From positions 13,775,807 to 13,839,806 of the forward strand of contig OY783206.1 in NCBI GenBank assembly GCA_963678705.1: DNA of 64,000 nt. Reading direction: 5' to 3'. This document shows positions 1 to 9,530 of this stretch, in pieces. Numbering within the stretch: the stretch's first letter is position 1; every line of letters starts with the position of its first letter. A model generated the notes under the pieces. The model had not been told where the DNA came from and did not search any database. It saw nothing but the letters and a program-made list of their open reading frames with translations. The DNA is from Panorpa germanica. Its lineage: Eukaryota > Arthropoda > Insecta > Mecoptera > Panorpidae. A program made the translations under genes and the position numbers.

Positions 1-556
1 ACTTTCTGCAGATCAGTGTACAGCCAATCACAAAATCACTTGCGAGAACAAAAGACTCGTCTATAAAATACGACAAAGAGCCGATAGAGGGAAGACAATA
101 CCTGCCTTGTGGATATACGAGTACACTACTTAAGGCGGATGTATTAGAAAAACGTAAATAGATGGAGAACTTGCAGGATCGTTATTTGATCCTTATTAAT
201 GAACCTAAAGATATCCTTTCATTATGCTGCTAAGGTAGTTGTCGTGCAACGGGTGGTTTTTGATTTACTTTATTTTTTTTGCTACTACTAAATGTTTAAT
301 TATATGTTCAGCTATTATCAGCAAAAGTAACCTGTAGCCTACTTTTTACTGTTTTAAAATTTAAGACTACTGATATAGGTGCTGTATTTAAGGCGGGACG
401 GTAGCAAAATTTAAGGTATTCTGAGGATTTTTTTTTTTATAATAAAAATAATGAAAAACGATATTTTAAATTTTTAAGGCTTATTATTACACTTATTCTA
501 CATACAAAAAAATATTTTTTCAAATTTTAAAATATTGTTAAATATTATGAATTGAA
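1..556. other. AT-rich DNA, no gene recognised
   Basis: No coding signature can be supported. The first 150 bases are less AT-biased and could be decayed mobile-element coding DNA, but no family motif is visible. From about 420 the sequence becomes A/T-rich. Positions 516-545 hold one arm of a 30-bp direct repeat that recurs at 987-1016 and brackets the next repeat. Confidence 0.5.
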
Positions 557-1016
557 AAGCTGGAAGGTCCAATATAGTCTCGCATAAACCTAGATCAATT
601 ATGACTAGACACAATTGATTTTGCATGGGTCTAGAAAGGAGTCCCCATAGTGAGTACCGCCGCAATCCACTAATGTCCCAGTACGCAACTGTAAATAGCA
701 AGAAATATATAAAAAGCGACGTAATAATGTTAAATATATATAAGTATAAATAAACATGTGCCGAAGTGGACGTATGGAGTGCAACTCTGGGTTTGCACTA
801 AGAAATCGAATGTTAAATAAATACAAACGTTCCAAAACAAAGTTATGCGAGGAATAGCGAATGCACCGTGGTATATCCGCAATGACGATATACATAGAGA
901 CGTGAAGATTAACCCAGTCGGAGAAGAAATCAAATCTATAGCAGCGAAGCACGAATTAAGACTTCGTAACCACGAAAACAAAGCCGTTTTTCAAATTTTA
1001 AAATATTGTTAAATAT
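516..1016. repeat. 30-bp direct repeats bracketing Jockey copy A
   Basis: The AT-rich 30-mer at 516-545, which begins TTTTTCAAATTTTAAAAT, is repeated base for base at 987-1016. It could be an unusually long target-site duplication from LINE insertion, or a duplication made when a break was repaired with the repeat as filler. The absence of a poly-A end on the enclosed copy favours repair over simple retrotransposition. Confidence 0.7.
557..986 (+). mobile_element. Chimeric Jockey-type LINE tail, copy A (truncated)
   Basis: The right half (from about 770) matches the C-terminal coding end of a Jockey-clade non-LTR retrotransposon ORF2: the decayed equivalent of the motifs VWTYGVQ, TKKSN, FQNKVLRGI, APWYIRNDDIHR and AKHELRL that are intact at 33.2-33.5 kb. 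The left 200 bases, from AAGCTGGAAGGTCC, are not Jockey coding sequence but are shared with the copy at 12058. The coding part is broken by indels and stops, and the copy ends before the LINE 3' end. Direct repeats of 30 bp lie on both sides (516-545 and 987-1016). This is a dead fragment. Confidence 0.8.
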
Positions 1017-1314
1017 GGTAAAAATGGCGTTTTTCAAGTTATTTAATAAAAAGGGTACGAAATTATTGAAATAAAAAAGTGATTCCAGTTCCAACGATAG
1101 CTATTCATGTTGTGAATAACATATTAAAATTTCAGACTATTCGGTTGAATAGTTTTTCTTTTCTACAACTGAAATATGCTTGGTTTTAATTTTCACGTAT
1201 CAACTGTAATATGTAAAATATCAAGTATAATTACAGGCTACAAAAAAAGTAATAAATTGTTTATGGTAGTAAGTATGGAACGTAGAAACTGATAACAAAT
1301 TAGGAGAAGTGAAA

Positions 1315-1640
1315 CCATCAATTTACAAACCAGAGTTACCGGTCAAACAAAATAGAAGTCTGGAAGTAGTAATATGTAGACTCATGATAGGTTATACAAA
1401 TCTCATACTCATACCTACTTATTCAAAAGAGAACCACAACCAGTAATGGTATGAATAATGTAACACCCCACTAACAGTAAAGCATATTATTATTCAATGC
1501 TCCAAGTACTCATCGCACATTGATAAAACAGTAATATGTCTGAAGACTATAAGCAGGTATTAGAAAGCAGAGAATGTGTAAAAAACCTTATTGATTTTAT
1601 CAATAAATCTAATTTAATCTCTTATTTTAAGTACCCATAC
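1315..1640 (+). pseudogene. LINE ORF2 tail (RNase H-side C-terminus), frameshifted
   Basis: Plus-strand translation gives a recognisable tail of an insect LINE polyprotein: a CRLMIGYTNL segment (relative of the RLRIGHTRLTH motif), an SKE/NQ spacer, then TPLTVKHIIIQC, the usual T-x-KHIL-x-C zinc-binding end. The last part, about NLIDFINKSNLI, is in another frame, so at least one indel is present, and stops interrupt the middle. The family resembles R1/I/Jockey-group elements whose ORF2 ends in this Cys/His region. It does not belong to the Jockey copies next to it. No function remains. Confidence 0.75.
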
Positions 1641-1775
1641 TCGTATTTCTAAATTATAAATTATGTGTTACAAATGTTTATATTGTTTTAGATGCTAATA
1701 ACTATCGAAAGTCGATGCACTCAAATAAATATTTAAAAAAAGAATTACAGGTTATAGTTATGTTATTATATGCTT

Positions 1776-1822
1776 TAAGACCCGCAAGCCCAGTAAACAT
1801 TTTGGAATCACTTTGACATCAT
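1776..1822 (+). repeat. 'ESL-HH' dispersed repeat, left part (split by LTR element)
   Basis: The bases before the LTR element match the repeats at 19.6 and 57.5 kb (CCCAGTAAACATTTTGGAATCACTT here). The repeat resumes at 9531 immediately after the 3' LTR, so the LTR element landed inside this copy. The flanking tetranucleotide TCAT (1819-1822) is single in both uninterrupted copies and doubled here. This copy carries stop codons in the frame that is open in the other two. Confidence 0.85.
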
Positions 1823-2245
1823 TGTAACAGTCCCATATAGATTCATTAATTATTGATAATATATTTTAATTAACTATTTAGGAACCATTGGATGGTTCAA
1901 ATACAAAGTAGTTTTAATAGTTTTAGGCGTCTAAATGTCGCGAACTTTGTTTAAATTAAGTATAGCTTTATCGATAGAACCATGTTCGTATATTAGTATA
2001 ATATTCAAAATTGCTGACATAATATTTACAATAACATTTAAGTGAAATATTAATTAACTTCGTTTGTTGAAGGCACGTGTAGCTTTTGGGCGTGAAGCAC
2101 GTGGAGTTTTAATTAATGTTTATGTTGGAACCAAATATGAAAAGTCCAAAGAACTAATGACGGAATGTCATCTGACTTTAGTAGTGATGACGAAATAACA
2201 TTTGAGTTCAAACGAGTTCATATATTCAAACAAAGAGCTTTAATC

Positions 2246-2283
2246 TATATAAGCTTAGTTTAAGAGAGTAGAGGGGATCAGTC
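2246..2283 (+). promoter_or_regulatory. LTR core promoter: TATA box and initiator
   Basis: TATATAAG at 2246-2253 is followed by TCAGTC at 2278-2283, a perfect arthropod initiator (TCAGTY). The A at 2280 is the expected start site. It lies 32 bases after the start of the TATAAG core, which is normal RNA polymerase II spacing. This would set the U3/R border near 2280. The same arrangement is repeated in the 3' LTR at 8949-8986. Confidence 0.7.
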
Positions 2284-2553
2284 CATCTTTGATCACGGAT
2301 CATTCCATCTTGATCAGGAAGTTAGTACATTGAGGCCCAGTTGAAAGGTCTTTCTAAACAGACCCCGTCAAAGAGGAAGTAGCGCACCTTAGACGGTTGG
2401 TCCGGTTTAGTCAGTCGCTTTGATATAATAAAGATTATTAAAATTACTAAGATTTGTATTAATTAAGGTTTTGAATAATAAAAGAAAATAGTGTTAATGA
2501 ATCCCTTGTTTTAATATTGTAAAGTACTTAGAGTTAACGGTCGTGTCGCGTTA

Positions 2554-2559
2554 AATAAA
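2554..2559 (+). terminator. LTR polyadenylation signal AATAAA
   Basis: A canonical AATAAA lies 274 bases after the predicted start site and is followed by a less AT-rich stretch. In the 3' LTR the equivalent hexamer (9257-9262) would end the genomic transcript. Cleavage about 15-25 bases later would set the R/U5 border. A weaker AATAAA-like run occurs near 2476. Confidence 0.55.
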
Positions 2560-2830
2560 GTGATTGTCCAAAGCAGAGGAAGCTGCATGCAGAGAAAGTA
2601 CAAAAAGTAAGTAAAACCTAATATATTTATGAAATATGATTAGATGAGGTAATAAGTCCTGAATGATAATAAAGAAGCCTCCACAATTAGCATTAGCTTG
2701 GTCATCCGACTCAAGGGGAACCAGATCCTCATAAACGAACTTTCGCATGAGGGAATTATAGAATTGCCCTCATAAAATAAGTAACTACCACCATATATAG
2801 ATAGTAGATATAAGGGGTAGGGTTACATTT

Positions 2831-2848
2831 TGGTGTCAGGTGTGGGGT
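2831..2848 (+). other. Primer-binding site, tRNA-Leu type
   Basis: TGGTGTCAGG starts three bases after the 5' LTR. TGGTGTCAG is the complement of the CTGACACCA 3' end found on eukaryotic leucine tRNAs, and the following GTGGGG fits the acceptor and T-arm side with small mismatches. This is where minus-strand DNA synthesis would start. Other insect Ty3/gypsy lineages use Leu, Lys, Ser or Arg tRNAs, so the match narrows the lineage but does not name it. Confidence 0.75.
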
Positions 2849-3975
2849 CGATTAAAAGAAAAAGGGTATAGAAATTGTGGGGTGTATTGAAAAGAGGTGT
2901 ATTAAAAGAGAGATACGTTAAAATACGAAAATACGTGAGATACGAAAATTGTGGGATATATTAAAAGAGAGGTATTGAAATTGTGGGGTCATTTAAAAGA
3001 AAAAGGGTATAGAAATTGTAAGGTATTTTAAAAGAGAGATATATTAAAAGAGAGATATGTTAAAAAAGAGATATTTAAAATTGTGGGATGTTAAGAAAGG
3101 CAGAAATTTCATTAATTGGAAAAAGGCATTAAGTGGAAAATTTAATTTGAGAAAATAAAGGGATAATCTTAGTAACTGGGAAAAAGAAATAAGAATAAGT
3201 TTTATTAATTGTGAAAAAAGGAATAAATTGTAGTAACTGGGAAAAAAGGATTAATTGAGATAAAGAAATATAGGTTATTAATTGCAACTAGCAACTGCAG
3301 ATTAATAATTAGAAAAGAACAGATATAAGAATAATTGTGACGATACAGTACATTAAAGCTTAACGCTGGTTTCTGTGTCTTCAGGTTCGATTCCTGAATC
3401 AGTTTATATTCATGTGTAATATATAAGAGTTTGGTAATTATTAGCTTATATTGTTTATGGACATATATGTAGTGAACGTATGCCTCATATATGTAATAGA
3501 AGTAGTATGCCTATAGAAAGAGAATAATTGGACAAGGAAAAGTTGAAATAATTGCAAAGGGAATAATTTAACAAGGGTCTAAGAGATTTGTACAAGTTTA
3601 TTAAAGAAAAAGGAAAGATTTTAAAATGTCAAATAGTACTGCAGTTATGTATTTAAATGTCGGAGAAAGATATCAGTGTTGTATAACATTTAAGAGAGTA
3701 ATAAATGTGTGTGATTTATTAGGGTCACATAGTAAAGGTTCAGTTGGTTATAGCTACAGAAATATAACAAAGATTATGAATAGTACGAGTATGTAGAAAG
3801 AAACAGATTTTGACAACGTTGTTTATATAAAGACTTGGAACGTAAATAAAGTAATTAATGAGTAATGATTGAATTTAACATGATTATTATAAAAAGGGGA
3901 ATATTTTGAAATGATTTTTGTAGAATGGTAATTAAATATAACAAGAAATAATAGATTGATTTACGTGTATTAAAA
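2849..3975 (+). other. Long leader of the LTR element with degenerate repeats
   Basis: This 1.1-kb untranslated stretch is almost entirely A, G and T. From about 2850 to 3120 it consists of diverged short units around ATTAAAAGAGAGATA and GAAATTGTGGGGT. From 3120 to 3270 it holds units around TAACTGGGAAAAA. It probably contains packaging and dimerisation signals, as leaders of such elements do, but no specific structure can be assigned except the small arm at 3381-3397. Confidence 0.6.
3381..3397 (+). other. tRNA T-arm-like hairpin with B-box
   Basis: TCAGG / TTCGATT / CCTGA forms a 5-bp stem and 7-base loop, the exact geometry of a tRNA T arm. It includes GGTTCGATTCC (3384-3394), a perfect RNA polymerase III B-box. 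No convincing matching A-box, D arm or anticodon arm was found upstream. It may be a relic of a SINE or tRNA-like piece in the leader, or chance. Related B-box sequences occur at 41.45 and 51.24 kb. Confidence 0.35.
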
Positions 3976-5331
3976 ATGGATAATCTAATAGAAAGATTTA
4001 AAAAGTTGGAAGAAGGTTTACAGTTTTTACGGGAATTTGAAGAAAAAGATAGTATTACGTTATTTTTGAGTCAATTAGAGAGGATATCAGATGCTTTTAG
4101 TTGGAATAATAAAGAAAGGGTTTTTGCATTATCGGTAAAGTTGAACGCAAAGGTTCTAGAATTTCTACATATTGTTTTAACTCGAACAGAATTAAAAGAT
4201 TATGAAAAAATTAAGATAGAATTACTTAACAAATACAATTGTCGTAGACCTGCAGAATTAATGAAAGCAGAATTTGATTTTAATTCTTGTAAACAAAACC
4301 ATGGAGAGTCAGTTTTTAATTTTTCAGAAAGAGTAGCAGACTTAGCTAGAAAAACAATTAATATCAGTTTTGAACAAAGTAAACGGGATTTACAATTAAT
4401 GGAATTACAGCATAAGATTTTAAACAGATTTATATTGGGCTTACGTAACAGCTATTCTAGATTTGTTGATTACGAAAATCCAAAAACATTGGTCGAAGCC
4501 TTAGCTTTAGCAGAATATATAGAATTAAAAGAAAACCGAAGTACTTTAAGTAACAGATATGTACAAGACAGCGTAATTTTTGATAGATTTGATAATGTTG
4601 AAAACGAAGATACAAACTCTAAAAAGTTCAGTGTAGCATTAGACGAACTAAATGAAAGTTCAAAAGTAATTAAAATTGATAAAGATGACGTAAATACATC
4701 GATAGAATTAAACAGTGACAGGACAGATTTAGTCCATAGAAAGGGTACGAACGAATTAGTTACCGAAGAAAATAATTTACATGCAAATAATGATATTAAA
4801 GTAGAATTTGAACAAGATAGCATTGTTAACGGGTTAGTAGAAACATGTTGGGATATTAATGGCTTAAATGAGGTTACGATAAAAGTAGATAAACTATGTG
4901 AGAATATACACGAAAGTATAATTGATAAAGAGTTAGAAAAAATAGATTCTAGCCGCGATGATGAAGTTTTATTAAGTGAGGGCACTATAAACGAAATAAT
5001 TATTGATGAAAAGAGAATTGGAAAAAATGTAAAAGATGTAAAGGAATCTGTAACAGATAGATTAGTTGCGAACACTATGAGCTTAAGCCTAGAAGAAAAC
5101 AAACATGTTGAGAGAGATAATATCGCTATTGTTTTAAGAAAAAGAGAGTATAATTTGCAAAGTAAATTGATTGATTTATTAATGATGAGTAATTTTAAAA
5201 GATTAATTTTAGGAATTTTCGCACTTATTAAGTTAAGCATTTATTTCATGATTCTAATTAAGACGATGTTCAAGGAAACATTAGTAGTAAGCGTTAAACA
5301 GATTAATTTGCCGTTAGACATTAGAGAATAA
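3976..5331 (+). CDS. Gag-like structural protein of the LTR element
   Basis: This intact 451-residue frame would make the capsid-like protein that packages the element's RNA in the cytoplasm. Residues about 10-185 fit the retrotransposon Gag/capsid fold: F-x-x-Q-L-E-R near 30, VKLNAKVLEFL near 55, ELLNKY near 83, the typical Q-N-H-GESV-x-x-FSERVADL near 107-125, and F-I-L-G-L-R near 155. The middle (about 190-400) is acidic and charged, without domains. No CCHC zinc knuckle is present, which is unusual, and there is no frameshift into protease or pol. Residues about 409-430 form a hydrophobic, membrane-type helix followed by a short tail. The start is chosen for its AAAAATGG context; no earlier in-frame start gives a better Gag. 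Intactness together with near-identical LTRs suggests recent function. The family call is by motif, not by search. Confidence 0.82.
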   Translation: MDNLIERFKKLEEGLQFLREFEEKDSITLFLSQLERISDAFSWNNKERVFALSVKLNAKVLEFLHIVLTRTELKDYEKIKIELLNKYNCRRPAELMKAEFDFNSCKQNHGESVFNFSERVADLARKTINISFEQSKRDLQLMELQHKILNRFILGLRNSYSRFVDYENPKTLVEALALAEYIELKENRSTLSNRYVQDSVIFDRFDNVENEDTNSKKFSVALDELNESSKVIKIDKDDVNTSIELNSDRTDLVHRKGTNELVTEENNLHANNDIKVEFEQDSIVNGLVETCWDINGLNEVTIKVDKLCENIHESIIDKELEKIDSSRDDEVLLSEGTINEIIIDEKRIGKNVKDVKESVTDRLVANTMSLSLEENKHVERDNIAIVLRKREYNLQSKLIDLLMMSNFKRLILGIFALIKLSIYFMILIKTMFKETLVVSVKQINLPLDIRE

Positions 5332-8300
5332 CAGAGAGTATTTTAACTAGAAAAATCGGATAAAGATGATTGTTAATTGAACTAAAGTTGCATAGAATAA
5401 GAACATTTAAGTGTTAGAATAGATCATAAGTATCATTTTATAAAGTAACAATAAGAGATTTTGGAAATAGGAAGGATAATTTTTATAGTAAACGTATTCT
5501 AGGGTGTCAAGATAGTTTTGTTTAAAAGTTACACAGTTGAGCTATTAAAAAGATTATTTTTTTGAACAGAAAGTATTGTAGCATTGTTGTTATAGACGTA
5601 TGATTTTAAAAAGATTTGATATGAGTGCTAGCTAGGAATTAAAGAGAACACAATTGATTTGCTATGAGTTATGTATTAACTATGAGATATTTGAATACTG
5701 AAATAATGATGAAAAATAAAGTATAGGGAACTATTGAGTTATCGCCGAAAATGGAAATCGGTATGAACGGTTTAAAGGAAACCAAGAAGTATGGAACTAA
5801 TGAGTTATCGCCGAAAATGGAAATCGGTATGAACGGTTTAAAGGAAACCAAGAAGTATGGAACTAATGAGTTATAGCCGAAAATGGAAATCGGTAGGAAC
5901 GGTTTAAAGGAAACCAGGAAATTGAATAAGAAAAAGTTAAGAAGTACTAAAACGTGTACAATGAGCTACGGATAAGTAGATATTTATTGAATATGTAATA
6001 ATGATTAGTTGCAAATCGACGTTGATGAAATAAAGAACACTCAAATTTGAATGAAGTAAAACAATTCGAAAAGTAATAAAACATACGGTCAGTAAAACAA
6101 ACATTAACATAATGAGTATAGATACAAGTAAAAGTAGACATTCTTCACACACTCTAGTAATATATTATGATACATTAAGATTTAGGTAGGTAGTAGATTA
6201 GGATTTTGATTTTAAGAAATTTAAAAGTAAATAATGGGATAAAGTTTAAAGGAAACTTGAGATTTAAATAGAACGGTAAAAAAAAAAAAAAAACGATATC
6301 AAAGGATTAAGAAACATAATAAATGAACAGCGTAATTTGAATAATGTGTAAGAGTATAGAATTTGAATAAAAATATAAACTTTTGTTACAAACATAAATT
6401 AGTTTAAGGTCAATTTAAAAAAGGGATTATTTTGTCGTTAAAATAGTTTAAAATAGTTAAATGAGACTAATATGGTACTTTAATATTTTACGAGTAAAAG
6501 AAACATAAAAACAGAAAGGTCATGAGTTGAGAAAATAAACATATAATTAGGCACTAAAGTTATTTGTAACAGATGTATTGAAATTCGAGTCAGAAAGGTT
6601 ATAGAAGAAATTAACATTTGAGTATATAAGTGAGCACAAGTTTGATTTTTAACAGAAGGATTTGAGAACATAAATTAGATAAGGGTACAATAATAAACAA
6701 GCTAGACCAGAAGTTACAGATGTACGAAACATGAGTAACAACAACGTTTAAAGAATAATTATTTTTATGTTTTTATTGAGATATACTAATGCTATATAAT
6801 TTCAGATGGACAAGATACATGATGAAGGCATTGCAGAATAAGATGACTTAATTGAAGATTTTATATCATAGATATTGAATAAATAAAATGTTTTTCTGTT
6901 CACAGATCGTTTTGGAAATTTTAATAGAGAAAGAAGCAGATTTTAAAATTGATAAGAGGTATTCATTGAAAATTTGAACACTTGTATTGTTAAATTGCAT
7001 TGAGATATAATATAGAGAAAAAGAAATTTTATTTTGTGAAACACATGTAAAACTACATGCGAATATAAAAAGTTGTTTTAAATTCAAGTAACAAGTGTTG
7101 AAGTTTAATAATTATGTTTACCTTGACTATAGTATTTGAGTAAAGTATCTATAAAATTAAGATTTTGTTGTTTAAAAATAATAAAAAGATTTAAGAATAA
7201 TTTTTGATATAACTATGTTAGAATAATGTTTTGATTTGGAAAAATAAATATAATAAATTTGTTAAATGGAAAAAATACAGTAAATAAGAATAAGTTCATT
7301 AAAATATTCGTTAATAAAAGTATAAACTAAAGTATGGAATATTGATTCTAAATTTAAGAGAAAAGTTAAATTTGTATTTGAATTAAAGGAAAAAATATGT
7401 TTACATTGAATTTCATTATTGTGTAGAATTAACAGTAGTTTGTAAGAGATGTGAAAATAATTTATGGCATAAATATTGCAAAGTTGGAAAACATATATAG
7501 AACAATCAAAGAAAAAAAAAAGTAATAAGATTAAATTCAAAAGAGATTGATGATATTTAAAAAAAAAGAAACACATGCCGTAAGATATTTACATGTTACG
7601 TTTAAAATATAATTAAAATAACTAGAAATTAAGATATGCTATGAAATAAATTCATATTTTGTAATGACTATAACTTCTAAGTAAAGTTAATCAAATTATT
7701 AGTAAAAGAGCTATACAAGAGCCAAATTTGTTATGTCAATTGTAAGAAATTATAGAAAAGAAGACAGAAAATGAATTTATAATTAAGATAATTACGTAAG
7801 GGTATAAATTGCAGCATTTACAACAACGAGGAACTGAAGGATGAGACTAGTAGTTGATTTTCATAATGCGTAAGACTAAGGTAATAAGTGTGAATACTTG
7901 AACGAGTCAATGATCGAAGGTACGAGAGGAACTACCAGAATGCAAGACGTTATGAGATGAAGATTCTGATGAAATCGATGCAAATTGAAAAAGATGAAGA
8001 AAACAATACAAAATGACGAAGTACGTGAATAATCCAGAAGAAATGAAGGGTCTAAGTGAAGCAGTAATCACTTAAGAAGAAAACATATATCATATGTGTA
8101 TTAATCTACAAGTATTGTAAACAGAACGAGAATTTACAAATGTAATGGACCATTAAAAACTATCAGTATTGTTTATATGAGCTACGGAATATGAAACCTA
8201 TGCAAAGTCGTGAAGCAGTAGGACAAGGCCGCATTCGAAAACAAACCGAGGCAGAGCGTATTCGAAACGAAGAAAAGTATTCACTTATTTATCAAAGTTA

Positions 8301-8510
8301 CTCGCATATTGTTATGAAACTATGAGAATGAAATCACCTACATAAAGCAGATAAAGAAGAATTATTTTAATTATCAACGACTATATATTATTGATTTATT
8401 GATTTAAATTTTAAATTACATTTATTTTATTAAGGTTTCAATTATGAATGAATCTAGAAATACGGGAAAGACTAATAAAATTATAATCATTGGATTATAG
8501 ATTTTAATTT
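5332..8510 (+). other. Pol-sized non-coding 3' half of the LTR element
   Basis: A stretch of 3.2 kb, the size expected for pol, shows no plus-strand frame of useful length and none of the motifs of protease, reverse transcriptase (YxDD), RNase H or integrase (HHCC, DDE). It is A-rich and C-poor like the rest of the interior. It holds a 66-bp triplication at 5727-5924 and an A-run near 6281. The minus-strand frames here (for example 7262-7576) are AT-driven and look like chance. Confidence 0.75.
5727..5924 (+). repeat. 66-bp tandem repeat, three copies, coding phase
   Basis: Three adjacent 66-bp units start at 5727, 5793 and 5859. Units one and two are nearly identical, while unit three has several changes. 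The period is 22 codons, and one frame reads each unit as a peptide containing ELSPKMEIGMNGLKETKK. That frame is closed by TAG just before unit one and by TAG inside unit three (5874-5876), so it is not a usable gene. A codon-multiple period suggests that the units expanded while the region was still coding. Confidence 0.85.
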
Positions 8511-8525
8511 AAAAACGGGAAGCAA
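8511..8525 (+). other. Polypurine tract before the 3' LTR
   Basis: AAAAACGGGAAGCAA directly abuts the TG of the 3' LTR. It is purine-rich with two C interruptions, in the correct place to prime plus-strand DNA synthesis. Its position and composition fit; the exact cleavage-resistant segment cannot be read from sequence. Confidence 0.65.
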
Positions 8526-9530
8526 TGTAACAGTCCCATATAGATTCATTAATTATTGATAATATATTTTAATTAACTATTTAGGAACCATTGGATGGTT
8601 CAAATACAAAGTAGTTTTAATAGTTTTAGGCGTCTAAATGTCGCGAACTTTGTTTAAATTAAGTATAGCTTTATCGATAGAACCATGTTCGTATATTAGT
8701 ATAATATTCAAAATTGCTGACATAATATTTACAATAACATTTAAGAGAAATATTAATTAACTTCGTTTGTTGAAGGCACGTGTAGCTTTTGGGCGTGAAG
8801 CACGTGGAGTTTTAATTAATGTTTATGTTGGAACCAAATATGAAAAGTCCAAAGAACTAATGACGGAATGTCATCTGACTTTAGTAGTGATGACGAAATA
8901 ACATTTGAGTTCAAACGAGTTCATATATTCAAACAAAGAGCTTTAATCTATATAAGCTTAGTTTAAGAGAGTAGAGGGGATCAGTCCATCTTTGATCACG
9001 GATCATTCCATCTTGATCAGGAAGTTAGTACATTGAGGCCCAGTTGAAAGGTCTTTCTAAACAGACCCCGTCAAAGAGGAAGTAGCGCACCTTAGACGGT
9101 TGGTCCGGTTTAGTCAGTCGCTTTGATATAATAAAGATTATTAAAATTACTAAGATTTGTATTAATTAAGGTTTTGAATAATAAAAGAAAATAGTGTTAA
9201 TGAATCCCTTGTTTTAATATTGTAAAGTACTTAGAGTTAACGGTCGTGTCGCGTTAAATAAAGTGATTGTCCAAAGCAGAGGAAGCTGCATGCAGAGAAA
9301 GTACAAAAAGTAAGTAAAACCTAATATATTTATGAAATATGATTAGATGAGGTAATAAGTCCTGAATGATAATAAAGAAGCCTCCACAATTAGCATTAGC
9401 TTGGTCATCCGACTCAAGGGGAACCAGATCCTCATAAACGAACTTTCGCATGAGGGAATTATAGAATTGCCCTCATAAAATAAGTAACTACCACCATATA
9501 TAGATAGTAGATATAAGGGGTAGGGTTACA
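8526..9530 (+). repeat. 3' LTR
   Basis: Near-perfect copy of 1823-2827 with the same length and ends. It carries the TATA/Inr pair (about 8949-8986), which could drive transcription into downstream host DNA, and the AATAAA at 9257-9262 that would terminate the element's own transcript. Confidence 0.95.

Larger units (their letters stand above)
1823..2827 (+). repeat. 5' LTR
   Basis: The LTR is 1,005 bp, begins TGTAACAG and ends GGGTTACA, so the ends are short inverted repeats (TGTAAC/GTTACA). It contains a TATA box, an initiator and a polyadenylation hexamer in U3-R-U5 order. The 3' copy at 8526-9530 is almost identical. Positions 2551-2748 are open on the minus strand for 65 codons, in both LTRs. 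Confidence 0.95.
1823..9530 (+). mobile_element. Young gag-only Ty3/gypsy-like LTR retrotransposon
   Basis: Complete element of 7,708 bp: LTRs at 1823-2827 and 8526-9530 (both 1,005 bp, starting TGTAACAG and ending GGGTTACA), a primer-binding site, a 1.1-kb leader, one Gag-like frame, about 3.2 kb without a pol frame, and a polypurine tract. The LTRs differ at a single base that I could detect (AAGTG against AAGAG near 2042/8745), which implies a very recent insertion. The target duplication is TCAT (1819-1822, 9531-9534); 4 bp is usual for many Ty3/gypsy elements. No protease, reverse transcriptase, RNase H or integrase motif is seen, so it must have moved using enzymes from another element. 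Its internal plus strand is A-rich and C-poor. Confidence 0.92.

Noticed and set aside
3300-3400. Complete tRNA gene in the LTR-element leader
   Set aside because: Only the T arm and B-box are convincing; acceptor pairing is partial and no anticodon arm could be drawn.
4470-5240. 256-codon minus-strand frame opposite the gag gene
   Set aside because: It is the exact shadow of the Gag-like frame, its composition follows from low C on the plus strand, and it has no domain.
7262-7576. 104-codon minus frame in the LTR element
   Set aside because: F/L/I/Y-rich translation of A-rich plus-strand DNA, with no motif or start context; expected by chance from the strand bias.
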